In this document: positions 16,324 through 25,058 of the stretch, one piece after another
Layout of the letters: every line of letters begins with the position of its first letter
Numbering within the stretch: the stretch's first letter is position 1
Assembly (NCBI RefSeq): GCF_020164475.1
Contig: NZ_JAIQWX010000025.1
Location: 1-56,592, forward strand
Direction of reading: 5' to 3'
Source of the DNA: Pseudomonas sp. REP124
GTDB lineage: Bacteria > Pseudomonadota > Gammaproteobacteria > Pseudomonadales > Pseudomonadaceae
DNA: 56,592 nucleotides
Notes under the pieces: generated by a model
The model's input: the letters and a program-made list of their open reading frames with translations, nothing else
Database searches by the model: none
What the model was told of the DNA's origin: nothing
Translations under genes and position numbers: made by a program

Positions 16324-16845
16324 ATGCGTCATCTGTTAATCCTCAGCCTGGCCTGCCTTTTCATCGCCCCGCTCGCTCACGCCCGGGCCATTCCCAACCC
16401 GAATCAAGGCCACGCACCGGGCAACGAATCTCCGCAGACGCCCATCAGCCAGGCCGGCTACAGCGTGGGCGTGAATTACCAGCTGCAATGTGCCGGTTGC
16501 CATCTGGGCGACGGCACGGGTTCGGCCGCCAACGACACGCCGCGCATGAAAGGCTTTGTCGGCAACTTCCTGAAAGTCCCCGGTGGCCGCGAATTCCTGG
16601 TGCGTGTGCCAGGCATGTCGCAGTCGGCGCTGAACAATGCGCAACTGGCGGACCTGCTCAACTGGCTGATGCGCGAAGACGGCATGGCGGGCAAGAGCGT
16701 GCCCGAGCACTACCAACCCTACACCGCCGATGAAGTCGCCGCATTGCGCGCCGAGACCATGCTCAACCTGCCGGGCACCCGAGGCGAGCTGATCAAGGAC
16801 ATGCGTGCCCAAGGCATCGCCATCGACGACGGCATGAATTACTGA
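16324..16845 (+). CDS. periplasmic monohaem cytochrome c
   Basis: A 173-residue exported protein with a signal peptide (LLILSLACLFIAPLAHA) and one haem motif CAGCH in YQLQCAGCHLGDGTG. A Met for the second axial ligand is probably in RMKGFVGNF or PGMSQ. It follows aauA after a REP pair, and a cytochrome gene also follows aauA in other species, so an electron-transfer role for the dehydrogenase is likely. It is not large enough, and has only one haem motif, to be a MauG-type TTQ maturation enzyme. Its stop overlaps the convergent Mug gene by 7 bp. Confidence 0.8.
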   Translation: MRHLLILSLACLFIAPLAHARAIPNPNQGHAPGNESPQTPISQAGYSVGVNYQLQCAGCHLGDGTGSAANDTPRMKGFVGNFLKVPGGREFLVRVPGMSQSALNNAQLADLLNWLMREDGMAGKSVPEHYQPYTADEVAALRAETMLNLPGTRGELIKDMRAQGIAIDDGMNY

Positions 16846-17357
16846 TCGCCACCGATCGTCGCCTGCCTGAGCGCGCAATAGGCGTCCACGAGCTGAGCCT
16901 GGCTGAACGCGAGATTCCGGCCGCTCGGGTTGGGCAATATCCACACCGCCGCATTGCCGAAGGTCCGGGGCTGCAGCCCCCACGCCACCTTCCGCTGCCC
17001 CGATAACGCCGAATACGCCGCCTTGCCCAGAAACGCCACGCAACGCGGCGCATAGCGGGCGATCTTCCTTTCAAAACGTACCGCCGATTCCAGAAACTCC
17101 TGATTCGACAATTGATCGGCCCGGGCCGTCGGTCGCTCGACCACGGCGGTCAGACCGCATTGATATTGCAGGATCGACCGGTCGTTTTCCGGGCGCACCT
17201 CCTCAGGCGTAAACCCGGCCAGATGCAAGGTGCGCCAGAAGCGATTGCCGCGCCCGGCAAAATGATGGCCCTGGGCGGCGGCGAGCAGGCCGGGATTAAT
17301 CCCGCAGAACACCACCGCCAGCCCCTCGCTCAGAATGTCCTCGAGCCCCGGGTTCAT
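16839..17357 (-). CDS. mug: G/U mismatch-specific DNA glycosylase Mug
   Basis: A 172-residue glycosylase that removes uracil or thymine opposite guanine in duplex DNA. The family motifs are FCGINPG near the N-terminus and LPNPSGRN near the C-terminus, with GRGNRFWRTLH following the first. I chose the ATG at 17357 (MNPGLED). It lies just downstream of the TetR gene with a 4-bp gap, so both may be transcribed together. Confidence 0.9.
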   Translation of the reverse strand: MNPGLEDILSEGLAVVFCGINPGLLAAAQGHHFAGRGNRFWRTLHLAGFTPEEVRPENDRSILQYQCGLTAVVERPTARADQLSNQEFLESAVRFERKIARYAPRCVAFLGKAAYSALSGQRKVAWGLQPRTFGNAAVWILPNPSGRNLAFSQAQLVDAYCALRQATIGGDQ

Positions 17358-17361
17358 GCCC

Positions 17362-17988
17362 TCACCCGCCACAGATCAGGTTGACCGCGTTGCGCGCCAG
17401 CTCGCTCAGTTCTTCACGGGGTTTGCCGGCCCGGGCGCGGATCGAAATGCTGTGCAGCAACGATGAAGCGAGAACCGCCAGAGCGCCGACATCCACATCG
17501 TCCTTCAATTCGCCGGACTCGACGGCCTTGCGCAGCCGTACTTCCAGATCGGCGTCGAGACGACTGAGCCTGTCGGACAGCACTTCGCGGATTTCCGGGT
17601 CCTCCACCGCTTCGGTGGTCGCGGTGCCGATGGCGAAGCAGCCCCGGGCCTGACCCTCGCCGGAGTAATAGATCGACAGCTGCCCTTCATAAAAGCGCGT
17701 CAGTGCCTCACGCAACGACAGCTCGTCGTCCGCCAGCGCCTGGTGCATGTCGGCGTGGGCGACTGCCCAGTACTGCTCCAGCGCCTTGAGGTACAGCGCG
17801 TGTTTATCGCCGAACGCTGCATACAGGCTCGGCCGGTTCATGCCGGCGGCGTGGGCGATGCTGTCCAGGGATGCCCCGGAATAACCGGTATTCCAGAACA
17901 CACCAAGCGCTTGCTGCAGCGCTGTCTCGGGGTCGTAGGCGCGGGGCCGGCCACGGCCTTTGCCTTCGGAAGTTTTATTTTGTGCCAT
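17362..17988 (-). CDS. TetR/AcrR-family repressor
   Basis: A 208-residue regulator. The N-terminal helix-turn-helix is in YSGASLDSIAHAAGMNRPSLYAAFGDKHALYLKAL. The C-terminal ligand domain contains the stretch GQARGCFAIGTATTEA with a cysteine, as found in several TetR proteins that sense small electrophiles. It is divergent from the efflux pump genes, whose control region holds two related palindromes, one overlapping its own start codon. The ATG at 17988 (MAQNKTS) is favoured; a slightly longer reading starts at 17997. Confidence 0.88.
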   Translation of the reverse strand: MAQNKTSEGKGRGRPRAYDPETALQQALGVFWNTGYSGASLDSIAHAAGMNRPSLYAAFGDKHALYLKALEQYWAVAHADMHQALADDELSLREALTRFYEGQLSIYYSGEGQARGCFAIGTATTEAVEDPEIREVLSDRLSRLDADLEVRLRKAVESGELKDDVDVGALAVLASSLLHSISIRARAGKPREELSELARNAVNLICGG

Positions 17989-18049
17989 GTCGTACAAAAT
18001 CCTTGTGGAAGGGTGAATGCAGGGATATTCTTACACCATCGCACAAAAT
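17977..18049. promoter_or_regulatory. two candidate TetR operators
   Basis: ATTTTGT at 17977 and ACAAAAT at 17994 form a perfect inverted repeat with a 10-base centre across the TetR start codon. A second site at 18027-18049 read in reverse shares ATTTTGTGC and then ATG with the first. Autorepression and pump repression are inferred. Confidence 0.5.
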
Positions 18050-18201
18050 TAAGGAACCAGAAGTTCCTTCAATTGAACGTTTGTTGAAGCGCAGCTCAAA
18101 ACGGCTATAGCGGCGACGAAACGAGTGCGGCGGAGCAACCCTCCCCACCGCGCACGGGTTTGCTTTCTCACAGCAATTATTCGTTTTGAGGTGTATCGAT
18201 C

Positions 18202-19320
18202 ATGACCCAACAGTTCGACATCCCCGCTTCGCAGAACTTCGAGCAGCCGCAGCGGATCAAGAAACCGTTCAAGGAAAAACTGCGCCCCTGGCTGATGTTC
18301 GGCGTGCCGGCCCTGGCCGCCGTCATCGGCTACGGTAAATACGTCGCCGGCGAACCCTTCGTCACCACCGACAACGCTTACGCCCGGGTGGCCAAGGCTT
18401 CGATCAATGCGCGAATTTCCGGACAGGTGGTGGAAATCGCCGTCGAGGACAACCAGCAGGTGCACAAGGGCCAGGTGCTGTTTCGCATCGACCCCAAGCC
18501 CCTGCAGATCGCCATTGACCGCGCCCAAGCGCAGCTCAATGTTGCGCGGCTGCGCATCGACGGCCTGAAGGCCAGCTATCGCCAGCAACAGGCGGACCTG
18601 CAGTCGGCCAAGGAATCCGCCGACTTCGACCAAAAGGAATTCGCCCGCAAAAAGGCCCTGGTCGCGACCGAGTTCGTGTCCAAGTCCATCTATGAGCGTT
18701 CCGAAACCGACCTGAAGATTTCCCGCCAGCGCATCAACTCGATCGAACAACAGATCGCCAGCACCGTAGTCGCTCTGAATGGCAACCCGAACATCGACGC
18801 AGACAACCACCCGACGGTGCGCGAAGCCAAGGCGCAGCTCGATGAAGCGCAGCTGTATATGTCCTACGCCACCGTTTATGCACCGGCTGACGGCATCGTC
18901 GCCAAGGTCGATGACTTGCAGGTGGGCAACTACCTGAACAACGGCGCGGCAGCCTTTGCGCTGATTTCCGATCACGAGATCTGGGTCGAGGCCAACTTCC
19001 GCGAAACCCAGGTCACCCACATGCGCCCGGGCCAGGAAGCGACCATCAGCATCGACACCTACCCGGATCGCGTGTTCAAGGCCCACGTCACCAGCATGAG
19101 CCCCGGCGCCGGTTCGGACTTCTCCCTGCTGCCGCCGGAAAACGCCACCGGCAACTGGGTGAAGGTGGTTCAGCGGGTTCCGGTTCGCCTCGAACTGGAT
19201 GAAATCGACCCTGCCCTGCCGCTGTTCTCGGGCACCAGCGCCACCGTGAAAGTCGACACCGGCCACCGCACGCCGTGGTGGAGCCCGCTCAAGTCGTTGC
19301 TGACCGCAGGTAACTTCTGA
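18202..19320 (+). CDS. membrane fusion protein, EmrA/HlyD-like
   Basis: A 372-residue periplasmic adaptor of a tripartite efflux pump. One N-terminal membrane anchor (LMFGVPALAAVIGYGKYV) is followed by a biotinyl-lipoyl-like half motif (ISGQVVEIAVEDNQQVHKGQ), a long helical hairpin (about residues 95-200) and the second lipoyl half (YAPADGIVAKVDDLQVGNYL). It links the inner-membrane transporter to the outer-membrane channel encoded next. The MFS gene begins at the last base of its stop codon. Confidence 0.9.
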   Translation: MTQQFDIPASQNFEQPQRIKKPFKEKLRPWLMFGVPALAAVIGYGKYVAGEPFVTTDNAYARVAKASINARISGQVVEIAVEDNQQVHKGQVLFRIDPKPLQIAIDRAQAQLNVARLRIDGLKASYRQQQADLQSAKESADFDQKEFARKKALVATEFVSKSIYERSETDLKISRQRINSIEQQIASTVVALNGNPNIDADNHPTVREAKAQLDEAQLYMSYATVYAPADGIVAKVDDLQVGNYLNNGAAAFALISDHEIWVEANFRETQVTHMRPGQEATISIDTYPDRVFKAHVTSMSPGAGSDFSLLPPENATGNWVKVVQRVPVRLELDEIDPALPLFSGTSATVKVDTGHRTPWWSPLKSLLTAGNF

Positions 19321-20813
19321 TGAACGCCAATGCGAGTGGGAGCGCGGGCAGCCGCGCCGCCGGTTCGCTCAGGTTCGCCGTGTTGCTCACGACTTACATG
19401 CAGTCGGCGAACCTGCCGCTTCCGAACGCGGTGCTCCGGTTGATTCAGGGCAGCCTGTCGATGACCGACGATCAGGCGGGCTGGATTTTCACCGCCTACC
19501 TGGCCGCCAGCGCGATCACCATGCCGATTGCCCAGTGGCTCGCCGGCCGCTTTGGCGTGAAGCGGGTTTACCAGACTGCCTTGGTCGTCTTCGCACTGGG
19601 TACGCTGCTCACGACAGTATCCGACACGCCGCTGGAATTCATCGGCGCGCGGATCATCCAGGGTCTGGCCAGCGGTGTATTGGCGCCGCTGTCGATGGCG
19701 ATCGCCCTGGAAACCCTGGCACCGGAGAAGCGCATGAAGTTCGGCGCGACCTGGACCGCCATCGTGCTGCTGGGCATCGCCACCGGTCCGAGCATCGGCG
19801 GCTGGATCGCCGAGCATTTCGACTGGCGGCCGATCTTCTACATCAGCCTGCCGCTGTCGGCGTACATCTTCATGGTGATCGCCCTGTTGCTCGCCGAGAA
19901 AAAAGCCGAGAAGGCGCCGACCTTCGACTTCACAGGCTTCGGCAGCTTCACCCTGGCGATGATCAGCCTGCAGATGCTGCTCGACCGTGGCGAACGCATG
20001 GACTGGTTCGACTCGCCGGAAATCTGGATCGAGGCAATCGCCTGTGCATTGGGCGCGTACTGGTTCTTCGTCCACGTGCTGACCCGCAAGGTGCATTTCT
20101 TCAACAAGAGCCTGCTGGGCGATCGCAACTTCGTGCTGTCGACGATCATCTTCTTCGCCATCGGTTTCGTGTTGCTGTCGACCATGGCCCTGACCTCGCC
20201 GATGCTCGACGAAATCCTCGGTTACCCGCCTGACACCACGGGCGCCCTGACCCTGCCGCGCGGTGCCGGGCTGGTCATGGCGTTTCTGTTGACCGGGCGT
20301 CTTCCCGAGCGTTTCGACCGACGGTTCTTCGTAGCGGCAGGGGTTGCCCTGGTGATCTACGCCAATTGGCTGATGCTCGCCTATTCGCCCCTGATGGACT
20401 GGCCGCCAGTGGCGATTGCCGGTGCTTTGCAAGGGATCGGCATCGGCATGTCGATGGCGTCGCTGGCCAAGGTGGCGTTCAGCACCCTGGACCCGAAACT
20501 GCGCCCGGAAGGCACCGGCCTGTTCAACCTGCTGCGTTCCTACGGCAGCACCCTGGGCGTGGCCATCGTGCAGATCTACTTCTTCAACAACACCCAGGCG
20601 ATGCACCAGGCATTGGGCGCCAACATCACGCCCTACACCGCCGCATCGCATGGCGCGTCGATGTCGTTGCCGGCCCTTGAGGGGATCAACCATTTGGTGA
20701 CCCACCAGGCCGCGTTCATCGCGGTGATCGACCAGTTCAAGATTTTGATGGTGGCGATGCTCGTGGTGAGCCCGCTGGTGATTTTTCTTCGCAAACCCGC
20801 AGCGACCAACTAG
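19320..20813 (+). CDS. DHA2-family MFS drug exporter, EmrB-like
   Basis: A 497-residue proton-driven exporter expected to have 14 membrane segments. The signature of the family is seen in LTTYMQSANLPLPNAVLRLIQGSLSMTDDQAGWI at the start and RIIQGLASGVLAPLSMAI in segment 4-5. It works with the adaptor and channel at either side. The substrate cannot be read from the sequence; hydrophobic drugs or aromatic compounds are the usual type. Confidence 0.9.
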   Translation: MNANASGSAGSRAAGSLRFAVLLTTYMQSANLPLPNAVLRLIQGSLSMTDDQAGWIFTAYLAASAITMPIAQWLAGRFGVKRVYQTALVVFALGTLLTTVSDTPLEFIGARIIQGLASGVLAPLSMAIALETLAPEKRMKFGATWTAIVLLGIATGPSIGGWIAEHFDWRPIFYISLPLSAYIFMVIALLLAEKKAEKAPTFDFTGFGSFTLAMISLQMLLDRGERMDWFDSPEIWIEAIACALGAYWFFVHVLTRKVHFFNKSLLGDRNFVLSTIIFFAIGFVLLSTMALTSPMLDEILGYPPDTTGALTLPRGAGLVMAFLLTGRLPERFDRRFFVAAGVALVIYANWLMLAYSPLMDWPPVAIAGALQGIGIGMSMASLAKVAFSTLDPKLRPEGTGLFNLLRSYGSTLGVAIVQIYFFNNTQAMHQALGANITPYTAASHGASMSLPALEGINHLVTHQAAFIAVIDQFKILMVAMLVVSPLVIFLRKPAATN

Positions 20814-20830
20814 TTCGTGGAGTGTGCCAA

Positions 20831-22291
20831 ATGAAATCCAGTCATTCGTTCCAGTCGCGTATCCCGGCAAAACTCAGTGCGCTGTCGGTAATTGTTTTCC
20901 TCTCGGCCTGTACTGTCGGCCCCGACTTCAAGGCCCCAGCCGACAGCGCTTCGCAGCACTTCGACCAACAGGCCGAGCACAGCCTTGGCCAAAACATCCA
21001 GTACGGCAAGCAGATCACCGGACAATGGTGGTCGGCCCTGCGCTCGCCCAAGCTCGATCAGGTCATGCGTCGGGCCATCGAAGGCAACCTGGAACTGGTG
21101 GCCGCCGACGCAACCATTCGTCAGGCCGCCGCCTCCGTGGCCGCCTCGGAAGGCGCGCTGTATCCGCAGGTCGACTTCGGCGCCACCGCCGGTCGCCAGC
21201 GGGTGCACAACGCCAAGGACCCTTCGATCTCCAACTTCTATGCCATCGGGCCTCGGGTCGGTTTCGATCTGGATGTCTTCGGTGGCATCAAGCGCGAAGT
21301 CGAAGAACAGCAGGCGTTCACCGATCTGCAAAAACGTCGCTACGACGCCGCGTATCTGACCCTGACTGCCGACGTCGCCAGTCAGGCGTTGCTGGTGGCC
21401 TCGGCCAACGAGCAGATCAAGGCCGTGGAAAAGCTGCTGGCCAACGACACGAAAAACCTCGAACTGGTGCGCGCGGCACATCTCAATGGCGCCACCACCC
21501 AGATCGATGTTTCGCTGGCCGAAACCCGTCTGGCCCAGGACCGCACTCTGTTGCCGCCGCTGGCCCAGCAGCGTGATGCCGCCACCCATGCGCTGTCGAT
21601 CCTGACCGGCAAAGGCCCGGCGGACTGGATCGCGCCGCAGTTCGATCTGGCCGAGTTCACCCTGCCAGGCAATTTGCCGGTCAGCCTGCCGTCGGAGATG
21701 GCGCGCAACCGGCCGGACATCCAGCAGGCCGAGGCCCAACTGCATATCGCCAGCGCCGCCGTGGGCGTGGCGACCGCCAACCTTTATCCGAAGGTGACGC
21801 TGTCGGCCTCCCTGCTCCAGGCCGCTTCCGGCAATGGCGGCGCGGCGCTCTGGGGTTTCGCCGCCGGGATCACCGCGCCGATCTTCAACGGCGGCACGCT
21901 CAAGGCTGAGCGCCAGGCCGCGGTCGAGGGCTACAACGCGACCCTGGCCGGCTATCAGCAGACCGTGATCAGCTCGTTTGGCCAGGTCGCCGACACGCTG
22001 CAAGCCATCAACCATGACGCCGAGGAATTCCGCGCCCAGGACGACGCGTTGCACTCCGCCGAAACCAGCTTTCACCTGAACCAGCAGGCTTACGCCCAGG
22101 GCGAGAACAGCATCCTTCAGGTGCTCGAAGCGGAACGGGCTTACGAGCAGGCGTTGCTCGGACACATCCGCGCCAAGACCGCGCAGTACCTCGACACCGT
22201 GCAGCTGTACGTGGCGCTGGGCGGCAATGCCGTCGGCGTGTTCGACCAGAAGGTTGCCAGTCGCGAGACGGCTCATCCCTCGTATCAGTAA
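20831..22291 (+). CDS. outer-membrane efflux lipoprotein, NodT/OprM family
   Basis: A 486-residue TolC-like channel protein. The lipobox is FLSACTVGPDF and the family repeat appears twice (about residues 50-260 and 270-470), for example RNRPDIQQAEAQLHIA... and ITAPIFNGGTLKAER. The ATG at 20831 is preferred because GTGGAG lies upstream and the signal peptide reads well; an upstream ATG adds only three residues. It completes the three-component pump. Confidence 0.9.
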   Translation: MKSSHSFQSRIPAKLSALSVIVFLSACTVGPDFKAPADSASQHFDQQAEHSLGQNIQYGKQITGQWWSALRSPKLDQVMRRAIEGNLELVAADATIRQAAASVAASEGALYPQVDFGATAGRQRVHNAKDPSISNFYAIGPRVGFDLDVFGGIKREVEEQQAFTDLQKRRYDAAYLTLTADVASQALLVASANEQIKAVEKLLANDTKNLELVRAAHLNGATTQIDVSLAETRLAQDRTLLPPLAQQRDAATHALSILTGKGPADWIAPQFDLAEFTLPGNLPVSLPSEMARNRPDIQQAEAQLHIASAAVGVATANLYPKVTLSASLLQAASGNGGAALWGFAAGITAPIFNGGTLKAERQAAVEGYNATLAGYQQTVISSFGQVADTLQAINHDAEEFRAQDDALHSAETSFHLNQQAYAQGENSILQVLEAERAYEQALLGHIRAKTAQYLDTVQLYVALGGNAVGVFDQKVASRETAHPSYQ

Positions 22292-22350
22292 TTCATTCCA
22301 CAGAGGCCACCGTCGCATTGGCGATGGCGGTCGGCAAAACCGGAGTACAT

Positions 22351-23301
22351 ATGTCCTACGAACCGTTTTTTGATGAACTGCCCATCACCCGATACGCCCT
22401 GAACAACGGCTCAGGCACCTTGCCCGCCGTGGGTTTCGGCACCCTGTTCGAAGATCGCGGGATCACCACCGAGGCCGTGACCCACGCGCTGCAAAGCGGG
22501 TTTCGCCTGCTCGACTGTGCCGAGCGTTTTGGCAATGAAGCCCAGGTGGGCGAAGCTTTGAAGGCCTTCCTGGAAACCGGAAAGGCGCGGCGCGAGGAGC
22601 TGTTCATCATCGGCAAACTGTGGAACAACAATCATCATCCGCAGCGGGTATTGCCGGCCTTCGAGGCCAGCCTCGAACGGCTTCAGGTCGACTACCTCGA
22701 TTGCTACCTGGTCCAGACGCCGTTTGCCTTTCGGGCCGGTGACGACCAGTACCCCATGGACGCCTTTGGCCATGTCCTCTACGACTCGGGCGTGACCCTG
22801 ATTGACACCTGGCGGGCCATGGAGCGCCTAGTGGACAAAGGCCGCTGCAAGTCCATCGGCCTGTCCAACATCACCCTGCCGGCCTTGCAGGAAGTGCTCG
22901 CTGTGGCGCGGATCAAGCCCGCCGTGGTGCAGGTGGAAGCCCACCCTTATCTGCCGCAATGGGAGCTGCTGGAGTTCTGCCAGCAACACGGCATCGTGTT
23001 TCAGGCCTATGCGCCACTGGGCCATGGGCTTGAGCCGAAAATCGCGAAAAACCTGGTGCTGAATCAAATGGCCCGGCGTCTGCAGAAGACTCCGGCGCAG
23101 GTGGCGTTGGCCTGGGCGGTGCAGCGTGGTACGGCGTTCCTTACGACCTCCACGTCCCTGAGCCATATCCAGCAGAACATCGACATCTCGACCCTGCCCC
23201 ACCGGGCAATGCATGAGATCCGCCAGGACATCACCACGCGGATACGCTTCAACTCGGCGGTGGACAACGGTGTTCACCTGTTGCTTTCACCCACATACTG
23301 A
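22351..23301 (+). CDS. aldo/keto reductase
   Basis: A 316-residue NADPH-dependent reductase of the aldo/keto reductase superfamily. The catalytic tetrad can be followed in part: Asp in FRLLDCAERFGNE (the usual Tyr is replaced by Phe or Arg in this stretch) and Lys in IIGKLWNNNHH. The position where Tyr is expected after LDCAE is Phe, so catalytic competence should be questioned. The ATG at 22351 has GGAG six bases upstream. It follows the pump genes closely and is closed by a strong terminator. Confidence 0.8.
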   Translation: MSYEPFFDELPITRYALNNGSGTLPAVGFGTLFEDRGITTEAVTHALQSGFRLLDCAERFGNEAQVGEALKAFLETGKARREELFIIGKLWNNNHHPQRVLPAFEASLERLQVDYLDCYLVQTPFAFRAGDDQYPMDAFGHVLYDSGVTLIDTWRAMERLVDKGRCKSIGLSNITLPALQEVLAVARIKPAVVQVEAHPYLPQWELLEFCQQHGIVFQAYAPLGHGLEPKIAKNLVLNQMARRLQKTPAQVALAWAVQRGTAFLTTSTSLSHIQQNIDISTLPHRAMHEIRQDITTRIRFNSAVDNGVHLLLSPTY

Positions 23302-23313
23302 TGCCTGTCCTAG

Positions 23314-23344
23314 GAGCGGCTCTTGAAACAGCCGCTCTTTTTTT
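23314..23344 (+). terminator. rho-independent terminator
   Basis: The arms GAGCGGCT (23314) and AGCCGCTC (23330) enclose an 8-base loop and are followed by seven T residues. It ends the pump/aldo-keto reductase transcript before the LysR gene. Confidence 0.9.
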
Positions 23345-23409
23345 GCCCTCGCGAATCATTGTTCGCGCCAAATCCTATAATCTGCGGCGTCCTTCAAGAG
23401 GTGAAAACC

Positions 23410-24360
23410 ATGGATGTGTTCCAGACCATGCGATTTTTCGTGGCGGTGGCCCAGAGCGGCAGCTTCACGGCGGCGGCCAATATGCTGGACACCACCACGA
23501 CCAACGTCTCCAAGGCCGTTTCGAGCCTGGAAACCCGGCTGCGCACGCGCCTGATCAACCGCACCACCCGACGCCTGGCCCTGACCGAAGCCGGCACGCG
23601 GTATCTGCTGCGCTGCGAAAGGATTCTGGAAGAGTTGCGTGAGGCGGAGGAAGAAGCGGGAACCGCGCAGATCACCCCCGTGGGGCGGCTGAAGATTCAT
23701 TCGATGTCGGCCATCGGCAATCATTACGTGATCGATGCCATCGCCAAATACCGCGAGACTCATCCTTCGGTGCAGTTTGACCTGACACTGACCAATCGGC
23801 TGCCCGATCTGCTGGAGGAAGGTTTCGACATGTCGATCGTGCTGGCCCGTGACCTGCCGGATTCGGGGTTTGTCGCCCAGCGGCTGGGCACCACCTACAG
23901 CATTCTGTGCGCTTCGCCCAAGTATCTGGAAAAACGCGGAATGCCCAAGACGCCGGCTTCGTTGCGCGAGCACGACTGCCTGAGAATGGTGAACACGCCG
24001 ATGCCGGTGGAGCATTGGGTGTTCGACGGGCCGCAAGGCGCGGAGACTATCAGCGTTCCGGTATCACCCTTTCAGATCAACACCGCCGACGCCATGACCA
24101 TCGCCCTCATCCATGGCATGGGGATCGGTATTCAGCCGGTGGCGTCTGCCGTTGCGGGGTTGAAGTCCGGCGCCCTGGTGCGGGTGTTGCCGCACTATCA
24201 ATTCGAAGAGTTGAACCTGTTCGCCATCTACCCTTCGCGAAAGTTCGTCGATGCAAAAATAAAAACCTGGGTGGAGTTCCTGAAGGACTACGTGCCCGGG
24301 TTGTTGGCTGCCGATGAAAAAATTGCCTGTGCGTCAAAAAAGAAGGTGTTGCTCAAGTGA
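23410..24360 (+). CDS. LysR-family regulator
   Basis: A 316-residue regulator with an N-terminal winged helix (QTMRFFVAVAQSGSFTAAA, TTNVSKAVSSLETRLRT) and a C-terminal substrate-binding-type domain. The ATG at 23410 (MDVFQTM) has AGAGGTG upstream. It lies downstream of the aldo/keto reductase behind a terminator and has no divergent partner, so its target is unclear; the reductase or the pump are the nearest candidates. Confidence 0.87.
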   Translation: MDVFQTMRFFVAVAQSGSFTAAANMLDTTTTNVSKAVSSLETRLRTRLINRTTRRLALTEAGTRYLLRCERILEELREAEEEAGTAQITPVGRLKIHSMSAIGNHYVIDAIAKYRETHPSVQFDLTLTNRLPDLLEEGFDMSIVLARDLPDSGFVAQRLGTTYSILCASPKYLEKRGMPKTPASLREHDCLRMVNTPMPVEHWVFDGPQGAETISVPVSPFQINTADAMTIALIHGMGIGIQPVASAVAGLKSGALVRVLPHYQFEELNLFAIYPSRKFVDAKIKTWVEFLKDYVPGLLAADEKIACASKKKVLLK

Positions 24361-24408
24361 GTCGCAGCGCCCGGATGGAGTGTCGACCCTCCATCTTCCG
24401 CACGCGGA

Positions 24409-24663
24409 TCAACCGTTGGAACAGCCGTTGCCCATGACCTGGTATTGCATCACGTGGCGTTGACCGCTGGAGTCTTCGTAGGTCATTTGCGCTGACACCG
24501 GTCCGCAGATGTTGTTGGGGATGTCGGTGATGGTGATGACTTTTTTTATGTCCAGGTTTGCTCCATAGCTGTAGGTCTCGACCGGGGATTTGTTTTCTTC
24601 GGCGAAGGCTTGGGTGCCGAGGCAACCGAGGGCGAAGATGATTGCGAGTTTTGAGATGTTCAT
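24409..24663 (-). CDS. DUF2790 small secreted protein
   Basis: An 84-residue exported protein with a signal peptide (MNISKLAIIFALGCLGTQAFA) and a mature part including YSYGANLDIKKVITITD and a Cys pair (CGPVS, NGCSNG). The DUF2790 family is typical of Pseudomonas and its function is not known. The upstream 24664-24780 segment contains two GTGGGAC words flanking a -35-like TTGACA. Confidence 0.83.
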   Translation of the reverse strand: MNISKLAIIFALGCLGTQAFAEENKSPVETYSYGANLDIKKVITITDIPNNICGPVSAQMTYEDSSGQRHVMQYQVMGNGCSNG

Positions 24664-24796
24664 GGTGGTATCGTCTCGTTGGGTTGGGTTGTTGGAGACG
24701 ATGCTAGGGGTTTGGGGGTGGGCGAAACAGATGGGTGTGGGACATTCACTGTTGTCAAAAAGCGTGGGAATGTGGGACGTTTTTGGTTGGGGTGAA

Positions 24797-25058
24797 TATC
24801 CGTTTTTTTGGTAACGGCCGCTATTGGTTCCGCTCTTACAGCGGGTCACTTTCGAAAAGCGCCAAGTAACCAAAGCGCTCGTGCCCCTGACGTACGGTGC
24901 CTCGCTGTGGCTCGGTATGCCCTCCTTCCGGTCCTGCTCCGTGGGCCCGCCGCCATCGGCCATCCATGGCCGGCGGCGGCTAACCCGGCATCCATGCCGG
25001 GTTGCCCACTCCGCAGAACCTCCACTCGGCCTCACGAGGGGGCGAATGTCGCGTGCAT
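24797..25058 (+). repeat. long intergenic repeat, copy A
   Basis: About 260 bp matching, in opposite orientation, the segments at 25535-25789 (copy B) and 45928-46178 (copy C). Shared words include TAACCCGGCATCCATGCCGG, CAGAACCTCCACTCGGCC and CGGTCCTGCTCCGTGGGCCC. The right end joins a REP through the same sequence as copy C (CACGAGGGGGCGA then GCGTGCA). No convincing gene lies in it although reading frames pass through. Confidence 0.85.
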
